Assembly: GCF_024112395.2 (NCBI RefSeq)
Contig: NZ_CP078013.2
Location: 4,340,001 to 4,404,000 of the forward strand
Direction of reading: 5' to 3'
DNA: 64,000 bases
From: Pseudomonas pergaminensis
GTDB lineage: Bacteria; Pseudomonadota; Gammaproteobacteria; Pseudomonadales; Pseudomonadaceae
Shown: in pieces, positions 56,895 to 64,000 of the stretch
Layout: the number at the start of each line of letters is the position of its first letter
Numbering within the stretch: the first letter of the stretch is position 1
Notes under the pieces: generated by a model
Seen by the model: the letters and a program-made list of their open reading frames with translations, nothing else
The model's database searches: none
Told to the model about the DNA's origin: nothing
Position numbers and translations under genes: made by a program

Positions 56895-57974
56895 TCAGAC
56901 CACCGGCTTCAGCAGCACCTTGATCGATTTGGTCGAGTTGGCCAGCTCGAAGGCTTCGGCCCAATCGTCCAGCGGGAAGTCATGGGTGACGATACCTTTG
57001 GAGGTGACCAGGCCGCGCTCGAACAGGTCGATGGCAATGGGGTAGCAATAGGGGCCGAGGTGCGCACCGCGGACGTCCAGCTCCTTGCGGTCACCGATGA
57101 TCGACCAGTCGACGCTGGTCTCGGCGCCAAACACGCTGAACTCGACAAAACGCCCGAGCTTGCGGATCAAATCCAGGCCCTGGGTCACGCCGGCCGGCAC
57201 GCCGGTGGTTTCGATGTAGACGTCGCAGCCATAGTTGTCGGTGAGGCCGTTGATGATCTCGCGGGCGTTGTCGCGCGACGGGTTGATCACCACATCGGCG
57301 CCGAATGTCTTCGCCAGCTCCAGGCGCTCATCGACCATGTCGATCACCACCAGTTTCTTCGGGGTTTTCAGCGCGGCGACCTGGACCATGCACAGGCCGA
57401 GGGTGCCGGCGCCGGCGATCACCACCACGTCGTCGAGCTGGATATCGCCACGGTTGACGGTGTGGATCGAACACGCCATTGGTTCCACCAGTGCCGAGTC
57501 TTCCAGCGACACCGACTCGGGAATTTTGTGCACGATGGCGGTCTTGGGAATCCGCATGTACTGGGCCATGCCGCCTTCGGCGACTTCGCGCTGGAAGCCG
57601 AAGATGTTGTGCACTTCGCACATCCAGTACTTGCCGGATTTGCAGAAGCGGCACTTGCCGCAGGGCACGATCTGCTCGGCGATCACCTTGTCGCCTACCG
57701 CGACTTCAAAGTGCTCTTCGGCGCCCTCGCCCGCCTCCACCACATAGCCGAAAAACTCGTGCCCCGGCACCACCGGCGCCTTGACCCACGGGTTGTCGCC
57801 ACCCCAGAACATCGCCGCGCCGGAGTGGCACTTGCAGTCACTGGCGCAAATGCCACAGGCGGCGATGCGGATCACCAGTTCATTGGCGCGCGCCTGGGGT
57901 TTGCCGATGCGCTCCAGGCGATAGTCTTTGGGGCCGTGGCAAACGACGGCTTGCATTTGGGTGTGCTTGTCCAT
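56895..57974 (-). CDS. Zn-dependent polyol dehydrogenase
   Basis: This 359-residue medium-chain dehydrogenase has the catalytic Zn ligands (CGICASDCKCH, VPGHEFFGYV), the four-Cys structural Zn site in PCGKCRFCKSGKYWMC, and the NAD motif AGAGTLGLCMVQVA. Overall it resembles sorbitol/threitol/erythritol dehydrogenases. Residues 1-6 before MQAVVCHG may be an extension. It lies between the permease and kinase genes, so it should oxidise the imported polyol to a ketose. Confidence 0.88.
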   Translation of the reverse strand: MDKHTQMQAVVCHGPKDYRLERIGKPQARANELVIRIAACGICASDCKCHSGAAMFWGGDNPWVKAPVVPGHEFFGYVVEAGEGAEEHFEVAVGDKVIAEQIVPCGKCRFCKSGKYWMCEVHNIFGFQREVAEGGMAQYMRIPKTAIVHKIPESVSLEDSALVEPMACSIHTVNRGDIQLDDVVVIAGAGTLGLCMVQVAALKTPKKLVVIDMVDERLELAKTFGADVVINPSRDNAREIINGLTDNYGCDVYIETTGVPAGVTQGLDLIRKLGRFVEFSVFGAETSVDWSIIGDRKELDVRGAHLGPYCYPIAIDLFERGLVTSKGIVTHDFPLDDWAEAFELANSTKSIKVLLKPVV

Positions 57975-57996
57975 GGTGTTAGGTCCTGTCTTGAGT

Positions 57997-58971
57997 TTAT
58001 TTATGGCGCTGACGGCTGATGAAAATCGCCAGCAAAATGATCCCGCCCTTGATCACGCTCTGGACGTAGGGCGAAACGCCGAGCATGTTCAGTCCGTTGT
58101 TCAATACGCCGAGCAGCATGGCGCCAAGCAAGGTGCCGACGATCACGCCACGCCCACCGGCGATCGATGCACCGCCGAGCACCACGGCGGCAATCGCATC
58201 CAGCTCGAACGACACGCCGGCATTCGGCTGGCCGCTCATCAAGCGTGAGGTGAGTACCAGCCCGGCAATCGCCGCCGTCAGGCCGCTGATGCCGTACACC
58301 AGCAACTTGAAGCGTGCCGCGCGCACGCCGGACAAGCGCACCGCTTCTTCATTGCCGCCGATGGCGTAGATGTAGCGGCCGATGCGCGTGTGTTGCAGCA
58401 GCACATAGGCGGCGGCGTAGGTAATCAGCATGATCAGGATGGGCACTTCGATGCCGAATAGGCTCTGGCGACCAAAGAAGCCAAACCACTCCGGCAACCC
58501 GGAAATCGGGTAGCCGTCGGTGTACATCAGGCCCAGGCCACGGGCGATGCCCATGGTCGCCAGGGTGACGATGATCGGCGGCATGTGCAGGTAGGCGACG
58601 AACAGGCCGTTGCCGATGCCGAAGGCCACGCCGATCAACATCCCCGCGCCAATCGCCAGGCCCGGCGGCAAGCCCGCGACCATCAGGCCAGCGGTGAGCG
58701 TGCCGGACAACGCCATCACCGGCCCTACCGACAAATCGATGCCGCCCGTGAGGATCACGCAGGTCATGCCCACCGCGATAATCGCGTTGATCGACACCTG
58801 GCGGGCAATGTTCGACAGGTTGCTGGCGGTCAGGAAGGTGTCGCTGGCGAGGATCATCACCAGGGTCACCACCACCAGCCCCACGAACGGATAAAAGGCC
58901 GGCGAACGCACCAGCCGCGCCAGGTTGAGGCGCAGCCGGCTGTTGTCGCCGGTACTAATGGACGTATTCAC
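57997..58971 (-). CDS. Sugar ABC transporter permease (RbsC-like)
   Basis: This permease of about 324 residues has about ten helices and the RbsC pattern: [44 protein letters not shown] text, and [21 protein letters not shown] choose GTG 58971, because AGGGGG stands 5 bases upstream; ATG 58989 is the alternative. Either way it overlaps the ATPase gene. Confidence 0.9.
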   Translation of the reverse strand: MNTSISTGDNSRLRLNLARLVRSPAFYPFVGLVVVTLVMILASDTFLTASNLSNIARQVSINAIIAVGMTCVILTGGIDLSVGPVMALSGTLTAGLMVAGLPPGLAIGAGMLIGVAFGIGNGLFVAYLHMPPIIVTLATMGIARGLGLMYTDGYPISGLPEWFGFFGRQSLFGIEVPILIMLITYAAAYVLLQHTRIGRYIYAIGGNEEAVRLSGVRAARFKLLVYGISGLTAAIAGLVLTSRLMSGQPNAGVSFELDAIAAVVLGGASIAGGRGVIVGTLLGAMLLGVLNNGLNMLGVSPYVQSVIKGGIILLAIFISRQRHK

Positions 58972-60463
58972 TTGAGCCCCCTGTTGCATGGCGCATGACC
59001 TCTTGAGGATTGACGGCGGACGCTTCCAGCAGCTTGACGATGGCGCCCTTGTGGAACACGGCAACGCGGTCGCACATGCCGATGATTTCCGGCAACTCGG
59101 AGGAAATCATGATGATTGCGTAGCCCTGTTCGGTGAGGTTGCGCATCAGCGCGTAGATCTGCGCCTTGGCCCCCACGTCGATGCCACGGGTGGGTTCGTC
59201 GAACACCAGCACGTCGCAGTGGTGGTTGATCCAGCGGGCGATCACGACCTTTTGCTGGTTGCCGCCGCTGAGGTTGAACACCCGGCTTTCACTGCTGGGG
59301 GCCTTGATCGACAGTTGTTTCATCAGGCCCTCGACGCTGGCGCATTCGCGGCTTTTGTCGATCAGGCCCGAGGCGTTCTGGTACTTGGGCAGGTTGTTCA
59401 GGGAGATGTTTTCGCGAATGCTGAAATCGGTGATCAGCCCTTCGCTCTTGCGGCTTTCCGGCAGCAGGCCGATGCCATGCGCCAAGGCCTGGGCCGGGTC
59501 GTCGAGGGTGATTTTCTCGCCGCGCAGCCACACGTCTTTGCTCACCGATGGCAGAGCCCCCATCATGCCCAGGGCCAGTTCGGTACGACCGGAACCGACC
59601 AGGCCAGCAAAGCCGAGGATCTCGCCCTTGTGCAGCTGGAAGCTGTTGTGAGGACCGTTGCGCACCAGTTGGATGTCCTTGACCTCCAACAAAAGCGGGC
59701 CGCGCTCGCTGTTCGGTTTGGGTGGAAAACTGCATTCCAGGCGGCGCCCGACCATCATCTCGACCAGCCGGTCGATATCACTGTCAGCCACATCGGTAAC
59801 GCCCACATTGCCGCCGTCGCGCAACACGCTGATGCGGTCGCACACCTGGAAAATTTCCTCCAGGTGATGGGAGATGAAAATCACCGCCACGCCCTGGCGC
59901 TTGAGCTCGCGCATAATCTCGAACAGCAGCTCGGCCTCGCTGGGCGTCAGCGTCGCGGTGGGTTCATCCAGCACCAACAGGCGCGCATCCAGGGCCAGGG
60001 CCTTGGCGATTTCGACAAACTGCTGTTCGGCCACGCTCAGGTGCTTGACCGCACATTGCAGGTCGATGGTCACGCCGAGGCGCTTGAACAAGGCCTCGCT
60101 GGCCTCGACCATTTCGCGCTTGCGCAGCAGGCCGAAACGGTTGCTCAGCTCGTGGCCGAGGAAGATATTTTCCACCGCCGTGAGGTAGGGAATCAGGCTG
60201 AACTCCTGGAACACAATGCCGATGCCGGCGGCAATCGCATCACGGTAGGTCGCGAATTGCCGGGGCTGGCCGTCGATCAGGATCTGGCCCTCGTCTTGAT
60301 GCTCGACGCCGCCGAGGATCTTCATCAGCGTCGATTTGCCCGCGCCATTTTCCCCGAGCAAGGCGTGGATCTCGCCGCGCTCGACTTCTAAGTTGATGGA
60401 CTTGAGGGCCTGTACGCCCGGGTAACGCTTACAGATATTTTCCAGCTTCAGAAGACTGCTCAT
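58955..60463 (-). CDS. Sugar ABC transporter ATP-binding protein (RbsA-like)
   Basis: This 502-residue protein has two fused ABC domains. The first has Walker [10 protein letters not shown] and signature [15 protein letters not shown]. The second has a degenerate Walker A ([10 protein letters not shown]) and signature [15 protein letters not shown], as is normal for RbsA/XylG/MglA. It works with the RbsC-like permease and the RbsB-like binding protein. Confidence 0.94.
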   Translation of the reverse strand: MSSLLKLENICKRYPGVQALKSINLEVERGEIHALLGENGAGKSTLMKILGGVEHQDEGQILIDGQPRQFATYRDAIAAGIGIVFQEFSLIPYLTAVENIFLGHELSNRFGLLRKREMVEASEALFKRLGVTIDLQCAVKHLSVAEQQFVEIAKALALDARLLVLDEPTATLTPSEAELLFEIMRELKRQGVAVIFISHHLEEIFQVCDRISVLRDGGNVGVTDVADSDIDRLVEMMVGRRLECSFPPKPNSERGPLLLEVKDIQLVRNGPHNSFQLHKGEILGFAGLVGSGRTELALGMMGALPSVSKDVWLRGEKITLDDPAQALAHGIGLLPESRKSEGLITDFSIRENISLNNLPKYQNASGLIDKSRECASVEGLMKQLSIKAPSSESRVFNLSGGNQQKVVIARWINHHCDVLVFDEPTRGIDVGAKAQIYALMRNLTEQGYAIIMISSELPEIIGMCDRVAVFHKGAIVKLLEASAVNPQEVMRHATGGSSEYVH

Positions 60464-60526
60464 ACCGCCGACCTCGTATTCAGAAGGATGACCTGGGCCC
60501 CACGAATTGCGTGGGGCCTGGGTGAT

Positions 60527-61450
60527 TTACCAGCTGAAATCCTTGGCCTTGGCCTGGTCGATCAGGGTGATGTCCACCGGGATGGTGGCCGGCACTTGCG
60601 AGCCCCATTTCTTGGCCAGGGCGATGCCCAGGGCAAGGCGAATCTGGTCGCGCGGGTACTGGGCCGAGGTGGCGATGAATTTGCTGCCGGGCTTCTGGAT
60701 CGCCTTGATGGCTTCGGGCGCGCCGTCGACGCTGACCAGCTTCACGTCCAGGCCGCTGGCCTCGATGGCCGAGAGCGCGCCGAGCGAGCCGTTGTCATTC
60801 ACGCTGAAAATGCCCTTGAGGGTGGGCTGGGCCTGCAGCATGTTCTCGGTGACGGTCAGGGCCTGGTCACGTTCCTGCTTGCCGTTCTGGATGCTGACAA
60901 TCTTAATGTCCGGGTGCTTGGCCACGGCCTCTTTGCAACCGCGCACACGCTCCAGGATCGGCACCACGGCGATGCCGTCGAGGATCGCGATATTGCCTTT
61001 GTCGCCGATGTTCTTGGCCAGGTATTCACAGGCCTGGAAGCCAGCGTCAAAGTTCTTCGAGCCGACGAAGGAGTCCAGCGGGCCGTCGGCCTGGGCGTCC
61101 ACCGCGACGACCACGACACCGGCGGCGTGGGCAGATTTGACTGCCGATTGCACGCCGACCGAATCAGTGGGGTTGATCAGCAGGATATCGATGCCTTTTT
61201 GCAGCATGTCTTCGACGTCACTGACCTGCTTGGACACGTCGTGGCGGGCGTCGGTGATGATCAATTTCGCGCCGATGGTCGCCCCGGCTTCTTCGAGGGC
61301 GTTTTTCATGGTGACGAAATAAGGGTTGTTGATTTCCTGGAAGGACGCGCCGATGCGGATCGGCTTGGCAGCGTCGGCGAATGCTGGGGAGACAGTGCCG
61401 AGGGTGATGCTTACAGCCAATAAACACAGGGTTTTCGGAAGCATTTTCAT
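60527..61450 (-). CDS. Sugar ABC transporter substrate-binding protein (RbsB-like)
   Basis: This 307-residue periplasmic protein has a signal peptide cleaved near SPAFADAAKP, then the pentose-binding fold: GASFQEINNPYFVTMKNALE, DVEDMLQKGIDILLINPTDS, VVAVDAQADGPLDSFVGSKN, and VVPILERVRGCKEAVAKHPD. I start at ATG 61450; the frame upstream crosses the operator. It is the first gene of the leftward operon. The ligand is a sugar or polyol, not defined. Confidence 0.92.
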   Translation of the reverse strand: MKMLPKTLCLLAVSITLGTVSPAFADAAKPIRIGASFQEINNPYFVTMKNALEEAGATIGAKLIITDARHDVSKQVSDVEDMLQKGIDILLINPTDSVGVQSAVKSAHAAGVVVVAVDAQADGPLDSFVGSKNFDAGFQACEYLAKNIGDKGNIAILDGIAVVPILERVRGCKEAVAKHPDIKIVSIQNGKQERDQALTVTENMLQAQPTLKGIFSVNDNGSLGALSAIEASGLDVKLVSVDGAPEAIKAIQKPGSKFIATSAQYPRDQIRLALGIALAKKWGSQVPATIPVDITLIDQAKAKDFSW

Positions 61451-61485
61451 GGCGTGGTTCTCTGTTTTGTTTTTATTGTTAGAGC

Positions 61486-61505
61486 AAATGTTATCGTTAA
61501 CATTT
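61486..61505. promoter_or_regulatory. LacI-type operator before the sugar importer
   Basis: AAATGTTATCGTTAACATTT has arms AAATGTTA and TAACATTT around a four-base centre TCGT with the central CG typical of LacI-family sites. It ends 35 bp before the binding-protein start codon. The LacI protein encoded at 53498 is the obvious ligand. Confidence 0.75.
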
Positions 61506-61566
61506 TGCGAGAAACTAGCAAGGAAATAAGAGGGGCGCAAGGGGCCGCTGGTCGGTCGCGATCAAA

Positions 61567-61658
61567 ATGTGGGAGCGGGCTTGCTCGCGAATGCGGAGGG
61601 TCAGCCACCTGATGCCTTGCCTGACACGCCCTCTTCGCGAGCAACCCCGCTCCCACAG
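61567..61658. repeat. REP pair (inverted)
   Basis: Inverted pair of the GCGGG-CTTG-CTCGC class in the divergent spacer between the sugar operon and the hydroxylase gene. The right arm has one change (gcaaccccgc). Confidence 0.88.
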
Positions 61659-61744
61659 GCGTAGTGCGCTGCCTGCAAAAACTCGCACATTCCCCACCAC
61701 CAACTAAGCTCAGACTCCCATAAAAAAACACCGAGCAACCGGCC

Positions 61745-62422
61745 ATGGACCACCCCACCGAGACCTTCCGCGCCCGTTACCGCGCCACTGTCGCGCCCCA
61801 CTACAACCCTTGGCTGCACGCCAGTTTCGTGTTCGGCTACGGCATCGTGTGCATTGCCCTGGCCTGGTCATCCACACATCAGATCAGCGCTGTGCAATGG
61901 CTGACCGTGCCGCTGACCCTGGTGTTCTTCAACCTCTGCATCTACCTGGTCCACCGCCACCTCGGCCACCATAAACACGGGTTGGCCCGGCTGTTTTATG
62001 CGCGCCACACCGGCGACCATCACAGCTTCTTCACCCCTGGCCACATGACCTACGACAGCCCCCGGGATTGGCGGGTGATCCTGTTCCCAGCCTGGCTGAT
62101 CGTGCTGCACAGCCTGGCAATCACCCTGCCCGCCTGGTGGCTGCTCAAGCACTGGAGCCCCAACGTTGCCGGGCTGTTCGCCGGCTGCATGATCCTCGGT
62201 TATTTGCTTTACGAAGTGTTTCACGCCTGCGAGCACCTGCCCGCCGACCATCCGGTGGCGCGCCTGCCGTGGTTGCGCCAGATGCACCAACTGCACGCCC
62301 TGCATCACCGCCGGGAGCTGATGCACGGACGCAATTTCAATATCGTCCTCCCGCTGATGGATTACCTGTTCGGCACCCTGCACTGGGAGCCGCGCACCCA
62401 CGACAACCAGGAATCGTCATGA
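61745..62422 (+). CDS. Sterol desaturase / fatty acid hydroxylase family protein
   Basis: This 225-residue membrane protein has the histidine boxes of the di-iron hydroxylase family: HRHLGHH (residues 70-76), HTGDHHSF (88-95), and late HQLHALHHRRELMHG. About four membrane helices surround them. Family members hydroxylate or desaturate lipids. No sterol pathway is expected, so a fatty acid, ornithine lipid or hopanoid-type lipid is more likely. The stop overlaps the start of the next gene (ATGA). Confidence 0.87.
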   Translation: MDHPTETFRARYRATVAPHYNPWLHASFVFGYGIVCIALAWSSTHQISAVQWLTVPLTLVFFNLCIYLVHRHLGHHKHGLARLFYARHTGDHHSFFTPGHMTYDSPRDWRVILFPAWLIVLHSLAITLPAWWLLKHWSPNVAGLFAGCMILGYLLYEVFHACEHLPADHPVARLPWLRQMHQLHALHHRRELMHGRNFNIVLPLMDYLFGTLHWEPRTHDNQESS

Positions 62423-63519
62423 GTACCCGTCCAAAAAAATTGCGTCATCTGTTGTTCTTGCTGTTTCTGGCGGTGATCGCCTTTTTGCTGTTGATGCCCA
62501 CCAAAGTCCAGCCGGTGAACTGGGCGCCGCCCAAGGCCCCCTCGATGAAGGACGGCCCCTATGCCGAGAACCAGCGCCTCAAAGGCGTGCAGAAAATCGG
62601 CGCCCAGGACATCGCCGGGCCCGAGGCCCTGCTGTTGGATGCCCAGGGCTACCTGATCAGTGGCCTGCATGACGGACGCATCATCCGCACCTCGCCCGAC
62701 AGCCGCAGCCTGGAAGTGCTGGCCAACACCGGTGGGCGTCCGTTGGGCATGGCGCTGCACCCGGACGGGCGCTTGATCATTGCCGATGGGGTCAAGGGTT
62801 TGCTGGCGCTGGAGACCGATCGCCAACTGACCACCCTGAGCACCAGCGCCAATGGCGTCGCCCTGGGTTTCACCGATGACGTGACCGTGGACGCCAGCGG
62901 GCGTTATGCCTATTTCAGCGACGCCTCGAGCCGCTGGGGTTACGGCCAGGACGGTGAGGCGGTGATTGAGCACGGCGGCGACGGTCGGCTGTTGCGCTAT
63001 GACTTCAGCAACGGCACCACCGAGGTTTTGCTGGACCAACTGCAATTCGCCAACGGCGTCGCCTTGGGCCCGGATGAACACTACGTGCTGGTGAATGAGA
63101 CCGGTGCCTATCGCATCAGCCGTTACTGGCTCAAAGGTGAGCACGCCGGCACCCATGATCTGTTTATCGATAACCTGCCGGGCCTGCCGGACAACCTCAG
63201 CTTCAACGGGCAGGACCGCTTCTGGGTGGCGCTCTACTCGCCGCGCAATCCGCTGCTGGACAGCTTTGCCGGCTACCCTCTGCTGCGCAAGGTGATGGTG
63301 CGCGCGCTGATGGTGGTGCCCAAGCCCATCGAGCGCAAAGCCTTTGTGCTGGGGCTGGATACCGAGGGCAAGGTCATCGCCAACCTGCAGGATGGCAGTG
63401 CCGGCAACTACTCACCCATCACCACCGCGCGCGAGTATGGCGACTGGTTGTACCTGGGTTCATTGAAGAGCACGAGCATGGCGCGATTGCCGTTGGCGCT
63501 GGCATTGGCGGGAGAATAG
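62419..63519 (+). CDS. Membrane-anchored SMP-30/strictosidine-synthase-like protein
   Basis: This 366-residue protein has one N-terminal membrane anchor (LLFLLFLAVIAFLLLMP, residues 11-27), with the rest in the periplasm. The body is a six-bladed propeller: GPEALLLDAQGYLISGLHDG, GMALHPDGRLIIADGVKGLL, FTDDVTVDASGRYAYFSDAS, FANGVALGPDEHYVLVNETG and LPGLPDNLSFNGQDRFWVAL. The last two strongly resemble strictosidine-synthase and APMAP proteins. It overlaps the hydroxylase gene by 4 bp, so the two probably act on the same lipid or lactone. Confidence 0.85.
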   Translation: MSTRPKKLRHLLFLLFLAVIAFLLLMPTKVQPVNWAPPKAPSMKDGPYAENQRLKGVQKIGAQDIAGPEALLLDAQGYLISGLHDGRIIRTSPDSRSLEVLANTGGRPLGMALHPDGRLIIADGVKGLLALETDRQLTTLSTSANGVALGFTDDVTVDASGRYAYFSDASSRWGYGQDGEAVIEHGGDGRLLRYDFSNGTTEVLLDQLQFANGVALGPDEHYVLVNETGAYRISRYWLKGEHAGTHDLFIDNLPGLPDNLSFNGQDRFWVALYSPRNPLLDSFAGYPLLRKVMVRALMVVPKPIERKAFVLGLDTEGKVIANLQDGSAGNYSPITTAREYGDWLYLGSLKSTSMARLPLALALAGE

Positions 63520-63523
63520 AAAA

Positions 63524-63547
63524 GGGGCAGCCTCGTCAGGCTGCCCC
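63524..63547. terminator. Bidirectional terminator hairpin
   Basis: ggggcagcct and aggctgcccc form a perfect 10-bp stem with a cgtc loop between convergent genes. The plus side runs into ctcttc. The minus side is followed by TTTT, so it serves the leftward gene best. Confidence 0.75.
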
Positions 63548-63567
63548 TCTTCACTGACGCCGTTGTA

Positions 63568-63999
63568 TCAGTGAACGATGTTCTGGGTGCAGATATGCCC
63601 GAACGTTACGTAAGGCACATTCTCGCCTCCCACACCCACACCAGGGAACTCATCCAACTCGATACGCCAGCCGCCGAAGTTGAAGGTGGTGTCCCAGGTG
63701 TACGTCACACCGGTGCTGCTGTCTGGATACTGCACACGGTACTCGCCAAAGCAGTCACCGATAGCCGCACTGGCCTGGGAGTTACCCGCACTGTTGGTGG
63801 TGGCCTTGAAGTCGGTCCAATTGAAATCGGCACCTTCGAAGTGTTTATCGATGCGCAGCACCGGCGTAACGCCCAGCAGCGGTGCACCCGTGGAGTCGGA
63901 CCAGTTGGTGGTCCAGTTCACTGTACGTGCGGCCTGGGTCGCCATCCAGAATATCGACGCGGGCACCCGCACGACGTTGTCACCCTTCACATCCGACGT
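63568..63999 (-). CDS. Unrecognised protein, C-terminal part
   Basis: The frame stays open to the right edge (…TSDVKGDNVVRVPASIFWMATQ), so the true start is probably outside the window; GTG 63990 is the first possible start inside. About 144 residues are visible, rich in Trp, Thr, Asn and Phe (VNWTTNWSDSTG, FNWTDFKATTN, YTWDTTFNFGGW), which suggests a beta-rich secreted or surface-binding domain. A strong terminator follows. I do not recognise the family. Confidence 0.6.
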   Translation of the reverse strand, partial: TSDVKGDNVVRVPASIFWMATQAARTVNWTTNWSDSTGAPLLGVTPVLRIDKHFEGADFNWTDFKATTNSAGNSQASAAIGDCFGEYRVQYPDSSTGVTYTWDTTFNFGGWRIELDEFPGVGVGGENVPYVTFGHICTQNIVH

Positions 64000-64000
64000 G

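Noticed and set aside
55369..57045. A 558-codon plus-strand frame opposite the FGGY kinase
   Set aside because: Antisense shadow; the minus-strand kinase has both FGGY signatures.

Overview
This window is about 64 kb of GC-rich chromosome from a fluorescent Pseudomonas, most likely the P. fluorescens group. The evidence is the gene content: a pyoverdine block (pvdA, an fpvI-like sigma factor, pvdRT-opmQ), a bkdR-bkdA1A2B-lpdV operon, an OprD porin, preTA, and more than a dozen REP elements built on a CTTG-loop hairpin. Almost all of it is intact metabolic and transport DNA. I see no phage, plasmid, insertion sequence, CRISPR array, rRNA or tRNA.

Layout. 0-6 kb: end of a dihydropyrimidinase gene, preT and preA (reductive pyrimidine breakdown), a RutR-like TetR regulator, a small acetyltransferase, and copC-copD. 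6-13.5 kb: a tandem REP array, then a hexuronate set of OprD porin, uronate dehydrogenase, SMP-30 lactonase, TRAP transporter and mutarotase. 13.6-16.4 kb: an EmrAB-like efflux pair. 16.5-20 kb: a sulfide/persulfide module (TauE exporter, type II sulfide:quinone oxidoreductase, BigR-type sensor, ETHE1-like dioxygenase). 20-26.8 kb: branched-chain keto-acid dehydrogenase with its Lrp-type activator, then ilvE. 27-34 kb: a double-GNAT protein, then a citrulline/arginine-ornithine set (CtlX-like hydrolase, ornithine cyclodeaminase, polar amino acid ABC importer, Lrp-type regulator).

34-36 kb: a two-gene unit of a DUF4130-type protein and a radical SAM protein, thought to act on DNA. 36-43 kb: pyoverdine genes with two exact PvdS iron-starvation boxes and a Fur-like box. 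43-52 kb: a degenerate alpha/beta hydrolase, a FadR-type regulator, a Liv-type ABC importer and two amide/ureide hydrolases. 52-61.5 kb: a LysR regulator, then a LacI regulator convergent to a six-gene sugar/polyol operon (importer, Zn dehydrogenase, FGGY kinase, L-xylulose-reductase-like SDR) with a clear LacI-type operator. 61.7-64 kb: a fatty acid hydroxylase/SMP-30-like pair and the end of an unrecognised gene.

Most clusters follow the same plan of importer, catabolic enzymes and dedicated regulator, which suits a soil or plant-associated scavenger. No complete system of a plainly new kind stands out. The best candidates for new biology are the polyol operon, the DUF4130/radical SAM pair, the hydroxylase/SMP-30 pair and the Liv-linked hydrolase pair. 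The 72-bp tandem REP array and the hairpin-rich element at 52.3-52.5 kb are the most interesting non-coding features.
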